This document shows positions 11,865-21,589 of a stretch of DNA of 64,000 nucleotides, piece by piece. The notes beneath the pieces were generated by a model, which did not search any database, had not been told where the DNA came from, and saw only the letters and a program-made list of their open reading frames with translations. Position 1 is the first letter of the stretch. Each line of letters opens with the position of its first letter. Both the position numbers and the translations under genes were made by a program. Source of the DNA: Caprimulgus europaeus (taxonomy: Eukaryota; Chordata; Aves; Caprimulgiformes; Caprimulgidae); assembly GCA_907165065.1 (NCBI GenBank), contig OU015539.1, positions 1,302,001 through 1,366,000 of the forward strand, given 5' to 3'.

Positions 11865-12560
11865 GGCCCACCGCGCAGCTCAGCTGGCCCTGCGGGTCGC
11901 CCAGCTAGTCCTGCGGGTCGCCCAGCTAGTCCCAGGCACCCCCGAGCTAGCCCTGGGTGTCCCCCAGTTCACCCCAAATACCCCTGGCTAGCCCCCCAGG
12001 CACTCGTGGCTAGCACTAGCGATCCCCACAACTAGCCCTGGGTGTCCTCCAGTAGCCCTGGGTAGCCCCTAGCTAGTCCTGAACACCCCCAGCTAGCCCT
12101 GAATGCCCCCCAGCTAGTCCCAGGCACTCCCCAGCTAGCCCTGTCTGCCCCCCAGTTCACCCCGAGTATCCCTGGCTAGCACTAGGGATCCCCCCAACTA
12201 GCCCGGGTGCTCCCCGGCTAATCCCAGGCACCCTCAGCTAGCCATATGTGTTCCCCACTAGCCCTGGGTTTCCCCTAGCTAGTCCCAGGCACCCCTCGCT
12301 AGCCCTGGGTGACACCCAACTAGCCCCAGGCATCCCCAGCTAGCCCTGGGTATCCCCCACTAGCCCTGAGTATCCCTCAGCTAGTCCCAGCCCCTCCCTA
12401 GCTAGCCCTAGATGCCCCCAGCTAGCCCAGGCACCCCCATAATTAGTCCTGCTTGCGCTCAGCTAATCTCGCATGCCCCTCAGCCAGCTCAGTGTGCCCC
12501 AGCCAGCCCTGGGTGCCGCCAGCTAGTCCCAGGCAGCCCCAGGTACCCCTGGATGCCCCC
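11865..12560 (-). repeat. CTAG-rich minisatellite, right arm, inverted (copy A)
   Basis: About 700 bases of units such as CCCCCAGCTAGCCCTGGGTG and CCCAGCTAGTCCCAGGCACC. These are the reverse complement of the array at 10545-11125. The spacer between the two arms is about 740 bases and carries the CpG-rich candidate SPTB promoter. The copy B equivalent is about 61875-62560 and has fewer units at its start. Confidence 0.92.
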
Positions 12561-12819
12561 AGGCAGCCCAAGCACCCCCAGACCGAGCCCCACTTGCCCC
12601 CATCCAGCCCCAAGACCTCCGTGGCCACCCACCGCCGGGCTCCCCCAACACGGACCAGCTCCGAGCCAGCACCCCGGCCACCCCGCCCCATCCCAGCTGG
12701 TCCCGCAGCGGCTCAGCCCGGAGAGGGAGGGGAGGGGGCACAGCTCAGCCCAGACCCCCTTTAACTGTGCCCCGGTGGGAGCACGGGGGCGGGGGCTGCC
12801 TCTGGCCACGCCCATTCAG

Positions 12820-13275
12820 TCAGAAGCCCCGCCCAGAGAGACGGACTCAATATCGACCCCACCCTCCTTCTATCAAACCCCGCCCTTCCATCAAGCCCCG
12901 CCCTCTGTCCAATAAACCCCGCCTCGCCAAATAGACCCCGCCCAGTCTAATAAACCCCGCCCTCCTGCAGGAAAACCCCGTCCCTAAACAAACCCCGCCC
13001 CTAAACAGACCCCGCCCCTTCCAGCAAGCCCCGCCCTCATTCTGGCAGCCCCGGCCCATATAGACTCACTGTCATCAAGCCCCGCCCACCCGCTTACAAG
13101 CCACACCCACCTAGGCCGATATCGCGCTTAAGCCCCGCCCCCTCACTATCGAGCCCCGCCCATATATGGTGAGCGCCACGCTTAAGCCCCGTCCATACAC
13201 AACGCTTCTTGCTCTCAAGCCCCGCCCACAAGGCGGGTCTAGATCACACCACGCCCCTCCCGGCGCTAAGCCCCA
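12820..13275 (+). promoter_or_regulatory. CHURC1: GC-box array upstream of CHURC1 (copy A)
   Basis: A tandem series of roughly 15-25 base units, each carrying CCCCGCCC or a one-base variant, separated by short AT-rich spacers such as AATAAA or TATCAA. I count more than a dozen. CCCCGCCC is the classic Sp1/KLF box. The array ends just before the CHURC1 start, so a minisatellite appears to form the proximal promoter. Copy B has the same array at about 62825-63285 with small unit differences. Confidence 0.65.
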
Positions 13276-13289
13276 CCCCGCGGCGGAAC

Positions 13290-13299
13290 TCTCGCGAGA
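13290..13299. promoter_or_regulatory. CHURC1: TCTCGCGAGA palindrome at CHURC1 start (copy A)
   Basis: A perfect TCTCGCGAGA palindrome ends 19 bases before the CHURC1 ATG. This motif is known from CpG-island housekeeping promoters, where BANP binds its unmethylated form, and typically lies at the transcription start. Copy B has it at 63295-63304. The assignment comes from the motif and its position only. Confidence 0.6.
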
Positions 13300-13318
13300 T
13301 CTGCGGGACAGCGGCGGG

Positions 13319-15181
13319 ATGTGCGGGGGCTGCGTGGGCACCGAGTACCCGGAGCGGGTAGGCGGGGGGGGGGGGCGGGTCTGGGGTCGGTGCCGGTGCC
13401 AGCCCCCGGTGCCAGCCCCGTGCCGCCGCTGTAGGGCTCCACCTGCCTGGAGGGCGGCTCCTTCCTCCTCAACTTCGTGGGCTGCGCTGAGTGCGGCCGC
13501 CGGGACTTCCTGCTGCTGGGGAACCGCGCGGCCGGGCTGCACGGCGGGGAGGAGATCGTCACCTACGACCGTGCGACACCACGGGGACAGGGGCTGGGGG
13601 GGACACTGGGGGTCTGCGGCTTGGGGGGGGGGGGGAGGGAGGGGGGATTTGGGGGCCCGATGATGGGGCGGGATGGGGGTGGCATTTGAGGTCTGGGGGA
13701 TGGCAGAGAGACCTGGGGCTTGAGGGGGAATTTGGGGGCCCGATGCTGGGGGGGAACCTGGGGGTGATGGGGGGCTGATAGCTGGGGCGGACATTTGGGG
13801 TCTGGGGCTTGAGGGGGGCTGAAGGAGGGGGGGGGGCCTGGGGGGGGGGGGGTGACATTTGGGGTCTAGGGGGGACAGAGGGATCTGGGGCTTGAGGGGG
13901 GATTTGGGGGTCTGATGCTCGGGGGATCCCTAGGGGTGATGAGGAGGGTGATGGCTGGTGGGACATTTGGGGGCTGGGGACTGACAGGGGGTCTGGGGCT
14001 TGAGGGGGGATTTGGGGGCCCAATGCTGGAGGGGGGGCCCTGGGGGTGATGGGTGGGAGGTGATGGCCAGGGAGGGGGGTGTCAGGGAGCTGCTGGCCAT
14101 TGGGAGGGGATAGATGCTGGGCGGGACATTGAGGGGTTTGATGCTCTGGGACCCACCCTGAGGATTTGGCGGCGGGGGGTCAGTGGCCCAGGGGGGTGCA
14201 GGTGGACATGAAGGGTGGGGGTTTGTCCCCAAGGGGCTGGGAGAAGCCGTGTCCCCTCAGCCCCTGATCCCACCCTCCTCTCTCCCCCTCAGACCTGTGC
14301 AAGAACTGCCACCACCTCATCGCGCGCCACGAGTACACCTTCAGCGTGGTGGACGACTACCAGGTACCCCCCGCACCCCACACCCCCTCCCCAGCTCCTA
14401 AACCCACCCCAGGACCACCGGGTCCCCGCACCCCCCTGCCACGGGCAGCTCCACCGATTCCCACTCGCCCCGGCCGCCACGGGAGCCCTGGCACCGGCCT
14501 GGGAGATTCCAGAGCCACATCCCTGTGCTTGGGCTACCAGGAACCACTTGGCACTGGTCCCAGCTTCGTGAGGGGCCGCCCAGCTCACCTCTGGCTCGCG
14601 CACAGCCCCTGCGCGGTGATGGCGGCGCCGAGCGGGGCTGTGAGCGGGGCTGTGAGCGGGGCTGAGTGTGGGGCTCTGAGTGTGGCTCTGAGCGTGGCTC
14701 TGAGTGTGGCTCTGAGCGTGGCACTGAGCGTGGCTCTGAGCGTGGCTGTGAGCGTGGCAGTGAGTGTGGCTCTGAGCGAGGCTGTGAGTGTGGCTCTGAG
14801 TGTGGCTCTGAGCGTGGCTCTGAGTGTGGCTCTGAGCGTGGCACTGAGCGTGGCAGTGGGCACTGCAGCTCCCCCCCCCCCCCCCACGTTTCCGATTCAC
14901 CCGCGAAACGCTGGAAAATGGGCCGGGGGGAGCGGCCGGGGCTTGTCCTGGGGGAGGAAACGAGATCTTCCCGGCTCCGATTGCCATCGAGGATCCGATT
15001 CCGGCCCCGGCTCAGGTGTCCCTGGCTGTGCCAGGAGCGGGGCCGTGGCAGAGCGTGGCAGTGTGTCCCCCCCGCTGTCCCCCCGCAGGAGTACACCATG
15101 CTGTGCCTGCTCTGCGGCCGCGCCGAGGACTCCATCAGCGTCCTGCCCGAGGACCCCCGCCAGATGACCCCCCTCTTCTGA
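13319..15181 (+). CDS. CHURC1: Churchill zinc-binding protein (complete)
   Basis: Churchill is a small zinc-binding regulator, first known as an FGF-induced factor in chick neural development. Four coding exons (13319-13357, 13435-13570, 14293-14363, 15089-15181) have GT-AG borders and join to 112 residues, the usual family length. Zinc ligands are visible: MCGGC at the start, CAEC in exon 2, CKNCHH in exon 3, and LCLLCG in exon 4. The ending [11 protein letters not shown] is typical. Exon 2 is joined through a split codon giving TYDHLCKNC. It lies head-to-head with SPTB, as in other vertebrates. Intron 2 is a G-rich repeat and intron 3 holds a 12-base repeat. A second, truncated copy starts at 63324. 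Confidence 0.97.
13575..14230 (+). repeat. G-rich long-period repeat in CHURC1 intron 2
   Basis: Units of about 90-100 bases recur, containing TTTGGGGGCCCGATGCTGGG, TGGGGGTGATGG and GGTCTGGGGCTTGAGGGGG. G runs of 4-12 bases make this strand a strong candidate for G-quadruplex formation. Copy B shares the part inside the window (63580-64000), with different G-run lengths. Confidence 0.85.
14636..14860 (+). repeat. 12-base tandem repeat in CHURC1 intron 3
   Basis: Nearly pure repetition of a 12-base unit, GTGGCTCTGAGC, with C/T and GCT/GCA variants. Because the period is a multiple of three, it stays open in several frames on both strands and gives false Ser/Glu/Arg-rich or Ala/Leu/Ser-rich reading frames. 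Confidence 0.93.
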
Positions 15182-15500
15182 GGCCGCTTTGTGTCCCGGC
15201 ACGATTCCCGCTGTGTCCCGGCACATCCCGGGTCAGCGCACCGGGAGATCCCCAGGGACAGCACCGTCCCTTCCCTGATTCCCTTCTCCAGACCCCCAGC
15301 CTGGATGTGGTGGATGCTGGATGCTCCCAGGCGCTCAGTGACAGCTCAGTGACTCCCCCCCCGGCAGCAGGGACGCGGTGGAGCACCACAGCCCCCCCTT
15401 TGTGCTGATGACGTGATGGGGACCCCACAGTTGTCACCCCAAAAAGGGGTCTGAACAGATGCTCACCCCATCCTGCCTCAGGAGCCCACGTGTGTGGGGC

Positions 15501-15506
15501 AATAAA
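15501..15506 (+). terminator. CHURC1: Poly(A) signal of CHURC1
   Basis: AATAAA lies about 320 bases after the CHURC1 stop codon, followed by a GT-rich stretch (GGCAGTGGTTTTTTTTGGGG). It is the only canonical signal before GPX2. Confidence 0.8.
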
Positions 15507-15509
15507 TGG

Positions 15510-16060
15510 GATGTTACAGCTCAGTGGCAGTGGTTTTTTTTGGGGGGTCACCCCCCCCGGATCCCTTGTAGCTGGTGAAGGGGGGTGGGGTTCAGTGCAG
15601 GGATCAGGGGGGGCTTTTCCCTTCCCTGGGGGATTCTTGCTGTGGTCACAGATCTGTCCCTTCCCCACATCCCAGAGCTCCCTCTGCTCTCCCAAACCCT
15701 GCTGAGAAACAACTTCATTATTTTCACCCCCCTAGGGGTGTGTGGAGCTCGTGGGGGGGTCACTGCACCCCTTTGGGGGTCCCAGGTCGGGGGTGGGGGG
15801 GTGTAACCCAGCCCTGCCTCGCTGGGGGATACACGTTCCAGAGATGGGAAGGAGCCACGGCTGCCAAAAATCCCTCCCTCAGGGTTGGGTGCTGCTGTTG
15901 GCACCCAGCCCCAGCAACGCCCGCGGGGAGCTCGGCGCTGCCGCCCTGGCACCGCTCCATCCCCGTGCCAGCGTTTCCTGGATCCAGCACCACCGGGGGG
16001 GGCTCCTTCCCGGCTGCCCCCCACCCAGAAACCACACAGACACGGGTACACTCCCTCCAG
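15510..16060. other. CHURC1-GPX2 intergenic spacer
   Basis: About 550 bases lie between the CHURC1 poly(A) signal and the GPX2 poly(A) signal. The two genes converge here. The sequence is GC-rich and non-repetitive. The reading frames present have no recognisable protein features, and I see nothing else to call. Confidence 0.6.
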
Positions 16061-16064
16061 CTCA

Positions 16065-16070
16065 TTTATT
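16065..16070 (-). terminator. GPX2: Poly(A) signal of GPX2
   Basis: AATAAA on the minus strand (TTTATT on plus), about 150 bases beyond the GPX2 stop and just beyond the SECIS element, giving a short 3'UTR. Confidence 0.85.
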
Positions 16071-16101
16071 GTCACCAGCCTGTGCCACCCCGCTGGTTCC
16101 A

Positions 16102-16170
16102 GCTCTCTGCCCCCATCGAGCCCCCCCTCCCTGTGGCGGTTTCGGAGGGGACTGTCACCCGGCAGAGAGT
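16102..16170 (-). promoter_or_regulatory. GPX2: SECIS element in GPX2 3'UTR
   Basis: On the minus strand the order is CTCTCTGCC, GTGA, CCCCTCC, an apical loop with GAAAC, GGGAGGG, CGAT and GGCAGAGAG. The outer strands form a perfect 9-bp helix. GTGA opposite CGAT provides the tandem GA pairs of the SECIS core, and the loop carries the unpaired A run. It begins about 50 bases after the stop codon. This element directs selenocysteine insertion at the in-frame TGA of GPX2. The 5' quartet is GTGA instead of the commoner ATGA. Confidence 0.8.
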
Positions 16171-16220
16171 TGGGACCATCCCATGGGGTGGCAACCGGTG
16201 GGACAAGGCCAGCTCCGGCT

Positions 16221-16885
16221 TTACTTGGCCAGTTTGAGGAGACGCTGGATGTCGGGCTCCAGCTGAGCGGTGGGCGTGCGGGGGCTGTACCGGCGGAAGG
16301 GCTCCCCCTCGGGACCTACCAGGAACTTCTCGAAATTCCAGGAGATATCGGAGCGCTGGACGGGGCTCCAGGTGAAGAACCGAGGTTCAGCCATCAGCTG
16401 TGCCGCCTCGTCGGCCGGCGCGGGGAGGTGGGCTTTCAGGTAAGCGAAGACGGGGTGGGGGTCCTGCCCGTTCACCTGGCACTTCTGGAAGAGGGTGAAA
16501 TTGGGCTCGAAGCCGCCCCCCGGCCGCACGTGCTTCAGGCTGTTGAGGATCTCCTCGTTGGTGCCGTTCTCCTGGGATAAATACGGGGAAAAAACGGGAT
16601 TGTGCCACGTTTTCCCCCACCCCCCGACTCCGTTATCCTCACCCCCGGTGCCAGCCTTACCTGGTAGCCAAACTGATTACAGGGGAAGCCCAGTACGACC
16701 AGTCGCCGGGGATAACGGGCTTGCAACTGGTTGAGCTGGGTGTAATCGCGGACGGTGGTGCCTCAGAGAGATGCCACGTTCTCGATGAGGACCACGCGGC
16801 CCCGGTAGACGTTGAAGTCCACCTTCTCCCCCTGCAAGGTAGTGGCACTCAGGTCGTAGAAGGACTTGGCGATGGGGACGGTCAT
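16221..16885 (-). CDS. GPX2: Glutathione peroxidase 2, selenoprotein
   Basis: GPX2 reduces hydroperoxides with glutathione, mainly in gut epithelium. Two exons (16661-16885 and 16221-16571) join across a donor GTAAGG and acceptor TTATCCCAG, giving 191 residues against 190 in human. Residue 41 is TGA (16763-16765) in the context ENVASL-U-GTT, the selenocysteine active site, so this is not a nonsense mutation. Other catalytic-site residues are visible: the Gln and Trp motifs in [12 protein letters not shown] and WNFEKFL. The ending [19 protein letters not shown] fits GPX2. A SECIS lies in the 3'UTR and an antioxidant-response-like site lies upstream. It sits between CHURC1 and RAB15, the conserved vertebrate position. 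Confidence 0.97.
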
Positions 16886-16965
16886 GGTTGCGGAAACGCG
16901 GCTGCTTTTTCCCCGCCCTGCCCCCGCGCGCGCTCCTCGGTGCCGCTTAAGAGCTGCCCGGTGCC

Positions 16966-17015
16966 CACGTGACGCGCCGGTTCCAAAGGTCCCTTCATCC
17001 CGCTGTGACTTGGCA
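16966..17015. promoter_or_regulatory. GPX2: E-box and antioxidant response element-like site upstream of GPX2
   Basis: GTGACTTGGCA at 17005-17015 fits the NRF2/ARE consensus RTGACnnnGC exactly, about 120 bases upstream of the GPX2 ATG. Nearby are CACGTG (16966-16971) and CCAAAGGTCC (16983-16992), which resembles a nuclear-receptor/HNF4 half-site. Mammalian GPX2 is a known NRF2 target, so the match is meaningful, but binding here is inferred. Confidence 0.5.
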
Positions 17016-17119
17016 GAAACCGGAGCTGTCCCACCCTGCTGGCACCCACCCAAGGAGAGGAGGAAGAGGGAGAGGAGGGCGCGGGGCCAAGGCGATGCTT
17101 CTACCTGGCTCAATAATTC

Positions 17120-18140
17120 ATGGCGTGGCACGGCTGAGCTCCCCCCTTGCCCGCCCGCCCGCCGTGGGGCTCGGCGCCGCCAGCCCGGCACGGGCTGATG
17201 CCGAGGGCTGGGAACACCCCGGGGAGCCGGGAAATAACGGGACTCCGGGAGCTGGGGCGGAGGGGTGGGGGGCTCAGAGCCCGGTGGGTGCGGGAGGGGT
17301 GGGTGACCCAGAGCATCTCCCCCCCGGGGCTGCCCTGGCATCGCCCCCGGTGCCTCCCGTGCTCACCGTCCTGCTGCCTTCCTCCAGTGCCCACCAGTGC
17401 CGGTGCTCACTGGTCCCAGTGCCAGCATCCACCCTGGAGTCCATCTGCTGCACTGTCCACCAGTGTCCTGGTGCTCAACATCCCAGTGCCCATCCATCCC
17501 AGTGCCCACCACCCATCCCAGTGCCCACCACCCATCCTGGTGCTCATCCATCCCAGTGCCAGACACCATCCCAGTGCCCATCACCCATCCTGGTGCCCAT
17601 CCATCCCAGTGCCCACCACCCATCCTGGTGCCCACCCATCCCAGTGCCAGACACCATCCCAGTGCCCATCACCCATCCTGGTGTTCACCACCATGCTAAT
17701 GCCCACTGACATCCCAGTGCCCACCACCCATCCCAGTGCCCACCACCATTCCCAGTGCCCACCACCAAGCTGGTTGAAATGATCCTGTCCCTGCCTGAGC
17801 CAGCTCCTGTGTCCCCATAGGGCCATTCCCACAGCCCCACTGGCCAGCAGTGGTGGGCACGGTGGCCCACGGGCATGGTGGCCCATGGCCATGTCACCCC
17901 AGGGACCCGGAAAGGGGACACCATCCCGGTGGCCCTGGAGCACCCTCAATTATTGATGACTGCTCGGGTTGCCATGGCCTGGCTGTGCCCACAGCGGCTG
18001 CCCCACGGTGCTGGGGGGGCTCTGGTGGGACACAGCCATCGTGTCACCGTGTCACCAGCGTGTCACCAGCGTGTCACCAGCGTGTCACTGTGCCCACAGC
18101 CCCCCATGGCAGCACACGAGCCACCGGCCACCTCCAGCAT
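17120..18140. other. GPX2-RAB15 spacer
   Basis: The gap between the GPX2 promoter and the RAB15 3' end holds no gene I can support. Its central part (17390-17770) is a minisatellite of about 20-25 bases with words such as CCATCCCAGTGCCCACCACC. A short four-fold GTGTCACCAGC repeat lies at 18045-18085. Confidence 0.7.
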
Positions 18141-18144
18141 CACC

Positions 18145-18150
18145 TTTATT
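18145..18150 (-). terminator. RAB15: Poly(A) signal of RAB15
   Basis: AATAAA on the minus strand, about 330 bases after the RAB15 stop codon. Confidence 0.75.
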
Positions 18151-18475
18151 CTGCAAACCGTGTGTGTGTAAAACTGGGGGGGGGGGGTCCCACGGGCACA
18201 GGGTGGGCACAGAGCACCCGTGACACCCCCCACCCTGCACCCTGAGGGGGATGGGGGGGCTGAGAAGGGGTGGCACCCCTGCATCACACCCGTCCCCAGG
18301 GGCGGGGGGAGGTCCTGGGTCACCCCCCACCAGCAGGCACCCACCATCCCCCCCAAATCCATGGGGAGAGGGGGCACCCACCACTCCCCACTCCCCCCAA
18401 CTCCATTGGGGCTGCCCCAGTCCTGCCCCCCAGCACAACCCGGGGGGAGGGGGGAGGTCAGGGGGGGTCCAGCCT

Positions 18476-21400
18476 TCAACACCAGCAGGTTTTGGGGTTC
18501 TCCTCGCTCCCCAGGGGCTGCGGCTCATCCTCCTCGGGGTGGGCCAGGGTGGGGGGCCGGGGGGGACCCCGCAGCCCCTCCAGCTCCTTGCGATGCGCCT
18601 GCAGCACCAGCTCCGTCAGCCGCGTGAAGGACTGTGGGGAAGGGGGGGGGTGAGTTGAGGAACCCCCCCTTTAACCCCCACAGACCCCCCCCCGACCCCC
18701 CCAGCCCTCACCTCCTTGATGTTGAGGTTGCTGCAGGCGCTGGTCTCGTAGAAATCCATCCCATACTCCCTGGCCAGCTGCGGGGCGAGGGGGCCGGTGG
18801 CCGCAGCGGGATTTTGGGGTGGGGGGGTCACCACCCCCAGCCCCCCTCCCCTGCCACCCCCTCCCCACCACCAGTATGTGCACAGCCTTGTGGGGGGGGG
18901 GGGCTGGCAGAGGGGCATCCCCTGGGGACACACCGGGTGCAGGGGTCCCTGGGGGGGGACACACACTGAGTGCAGGGGTCCCTGGGGGGGGCACTGGGTG
19001 CTTTGGGGGTGCAGGGTCCATGTTGGAGGTGTTGGGGGTCCCTGGACATTCGGGGCGGGGGGGGCACACACAGGGTCAGAGCAGCCCTGGGGGTGCACAG
19101 GCACTGGGGGGGTGTTCCTTGATGCACTGGGGGATGTGGGGTGGATTAAGGGGTCCCTGGCTACAGAGAAGACTGAAGGGGGGGTGTCCTTGGGAGTTTT
19201 GGGGGGTACAGGGAGGGGGTGTCCCTGGGAATTTTTTTGGTGTATGGGGGGGTGTTTCTGGGAATTTTTTTGGGGGTAAGGGGGGGGGCTGGACACAGCA
19301 AGGGCTGCAGGAGTGTTATTGGAGTCCCTGGGGAGTGCAAGGGGGGGTTTGGGGGGTCCCTGTCCAGGCTGGGGGTGCAGGGGGAGGACCCGGTCCAGGC
19401 TGGGGGTGCAGGAGGGGGCCCTGCCCCCCCCCAGGTGGGGGGCACACGCCAGCCCCCGCTCACCTGCAGCCCTTGCTCTTTGGCCACTTGCCTCTTGTGC
19501 TCCTCGTCTGCCTTGTTCCCGATGAGGATCTTCTGGACACCATCGGGTGCATACTGGGGGGGGGGGTTGTGTGTGCCGTAAGGACCCCCCCAAACCACCA
19601 CCACCATGGGGGGGACCCTCTCAGACCCCCCCTTAGACCCCCACCTCGTCCACGTCGCTGGCCCACTTCACGATGTGCTGGTAGGAGCGTTCGCTGCCGA
19701 TGTCGTACACCAGGAAAATGCCCTGTGGGACGGGGAGGGGGGGATTTGTACACCCCCTCCACACCTCCCTGTGCCTCAGTTTCCCCTCTCCCCCCAACAC
19801 CGGGACCCCCCAGTACCTGTGCCCGCCGGTAGTACTGCTTGGTGATGGTTTGGTACCGCTCCTGTCCCGCCGTGTCCCTGCGGCCGGGGGAGAGCGGGTC
19901 AGTGCCACCACCAGCGACATGAGTTGCTCAGGCCTCAGCCCTCATTTTTGGGGTGGGGGAAAATGGGGTTCAGACCCCCCCAACCCCCAAATCCCCACCC
20001 CACACCCCCAGGGCTGGCTGCTGGCACTCACCAGATCTGTATCCGCACCTTAAGCCCGTCCACTTCGATGGTTTTCATCTTAAAATCGACGCCTGGGACA
20101 GGGAGGGGACAGGTTACGGGGTGTCCCGGTGTCCCCCCACCACCGGAGCTGCCGTCACTGGGGGTCCCTCTGCTCCTGTCACCCTCCGGTCCCCCCAGAC
20201 CGGGAGTCGGGGCTCGATGGTTCCCCGGTAGCAGCTGCCGGGTGGGTGCTCCCAGTGTTCCCAGTTTCCCCGTGCTGTGACTGCCCAGTGTCCCCAGTTC
20301 CCCGGTGCCCCCGGTTTCCCGGTCCCCGGTGCCGTAGCTCCCCGGTGCCCCAGCTCCCTGATGCTCCCAGTTTCCCAGTACCGAGGTTCCCCGGTGCACA
20401 TGGTTTCCCAGTTTCCCAGTTCCCCAGTGCCGTGGCTGACCAGTGTTCCCAGTGTTCCCAATTCCCCGGTCGTTGACTGCCCGGTGTTCCCGGTTTTCCG
20501 GTGCCCCCGTTCCCCAGTGCTCCCAGTTCCCCGGTGCCACAGCTTCCTGGTGGTCCTAATTTCCCAGTTCCCCGGTGCCGCGTTTCCCCAGTGCTCCCAG
20601 TTTCTCGGTGCCGAGGCTGCCCAGTTCTCCCGGTGCCACGGCTATCCGGTTCCCCGGTGCTGCGGCTGCTTAGTGCTCCCGGTTCCCTGGTGTCCGCGGT
20701 TTCCCGGTTACCCGGTGCTGCAGATGCCCGGTGCCCACAGCTCCCCGGTGCTCACAGTTTTCCCGTTCCCCGGTGCCAAGGCTCCCCATTTCCCCAGTGC
20801 TCCCGGTTCCCCGGTGCTCCCGTCTCCCCAGTGCCACGGCTGCCCGGTGCCCACGGTTTTCCGGTTCCCCGGTGCTGCGGCTGCCCGGTACTCCCGGTTC
20901 CCCAGTGCCATGGCTGCCTGGTGCTCCCGGTGCTACGGCTGCCCAGTTCCCCGGTGCCCACGGTTTCCCGGAGTCACGGCTGCCTAGTTCCCTGGTGCTC
21001 CCGGTTCCCCGGTGCTGCGGCTGCCCGGTGCTCCCTGTTCCCCAGTTTCCCCAGTGCTATGGCTGCCCGGTGCTCCAGCTTCCCCGGTGCCGCTGCTCCC
21101 CGGTTTCCCGCTTCCCCGGTGCTCCCGGTTCCTCTGTGTCCACAGCTCCCTGTTTCCCTGATGCTCCTGGTTTCCCGGTGCCCACGGTTTCCCGGTGCCA
21201 CGGCTCTCTGGTGCCACAGCTCTCCGGTTCCCTGGTGCTCCCGGTTCCCCAATTTCCCCAGTTCCCCGGTGCTGCGGCTCCCTAACGCTCCCGCTTCCCC
21301 GGTGCCGCTGTTCCCTGGTGCCGCCGCTCCCCGGTTCCCCCGGTGCCCGCGGCCCGGTGCGGCGGTACCGATGGTGGAGATGTGGGCGGGGTGGAACTGG

Positions 21401-21492
21401 TTGTCGGTGAAGCGGCAGAGCAGACAGGTCTTGCCCACGCCCGAGTCCCCGAGCAGCAGCAGCCGGAAGAGCACGTCGTACTGCTTGGCCAT
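18476..21492 (-). CDS. RAB15: RAB15 small GTPase
   Basis: RAB15 is a Rab GTPase of early and recycling endosomes. Seven exons (21369-21492, 20032-20092, 19817-19877, 19645-19722, 19464-19553, 18712-18777, 18476-18631) join in frame to 211 residues, against 212 in human. The G1 loop GDSGVGKT, the G3 motif [10 protein letters not shown], the G4 motif NKAD and the G5-type ETSA are all visible. The C-terminal CWC supplies the two prenylated cysteines. The ending after ELEGLRG differs from mammals, as is usual for the variable Rab tail. Start and splice sites are canonical. Intron 1 is almost wholly minisatellite. It lies next to GPX2 in the conserved order, but the next gene leftward on this strand, PRPF19, is not its mammalian neighbour. 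Confidence 0.97.
20240..21360 (-). repeat. Minisatellite filling RAB15 intron 1
   Basis: About 1.1 kb of variable 12-27 base units made of CCCGGTGCTCCCGGTTCCCC and GGTGCCACGGCTGCC. It begins about 150 bases after exon 2 and runs up to the exon 1 donor, leaving hardly any unique intron sequence. Long spurious Pro/Ser/Val-rich frames result. Confidence 0.92.
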
Positions 21493-21589
21493 GGCGGGGC
21501 CAGGGCCGCCGCTGCCGCCGTTACCGGGGGCGGGAGCGCTGAGCCACCGGGACTGGCACCGGGGCGGGACGCGGGGCGGGGGCTGAGGG

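Larger units (their letters stand above)
1..13983. repeat. Large direct duplication, copy A (pairs with 50042-64000)
   Basis: Base 1 aligns with base 50042, and the match continues without rearrangement to the right window edge (13983 pairs with 64000). The offset drifts from 50041 to 50027 at the SPTB start codon and to 50005 at the CHURC1 start codon, so there are many small indels. Coding exons are almost identical. Introns and minisatellites carry roughly one change per 50-150 bases in the stretches compared by eye. The content is SPTB exons 2-21, the SPTB 5' region, and CHURC1 exons 1-2. Both ends of the match are set by the window, so the true extent is unknown. Divergence of this size fits two haplotypes or a very recent duplication. 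Confidence 0.97.

Noticed and set aside
14289-15264. Ser/His/Gln-rich and Glu/Arg/Cys-rich frames in CHURC1 intron 3
   Set aside because: Produced by a 12-base repeat open in all frames. CHURC1 exons 3 and 4 splice around it.
16763-16765. In-frame TGA in GPX2 as a disabling mutation
   Set aside because: It is the conserved selenocysteine position, with a SECIS in the 3'UTR.
20501-21586. 361-codon plus-strand Pro/Ser/Val-rich frame
   Set aside because: Minisatellite in RAB15 intron 1 read antisense; no conserved residues, and it overlaps RAB15 exon 1.
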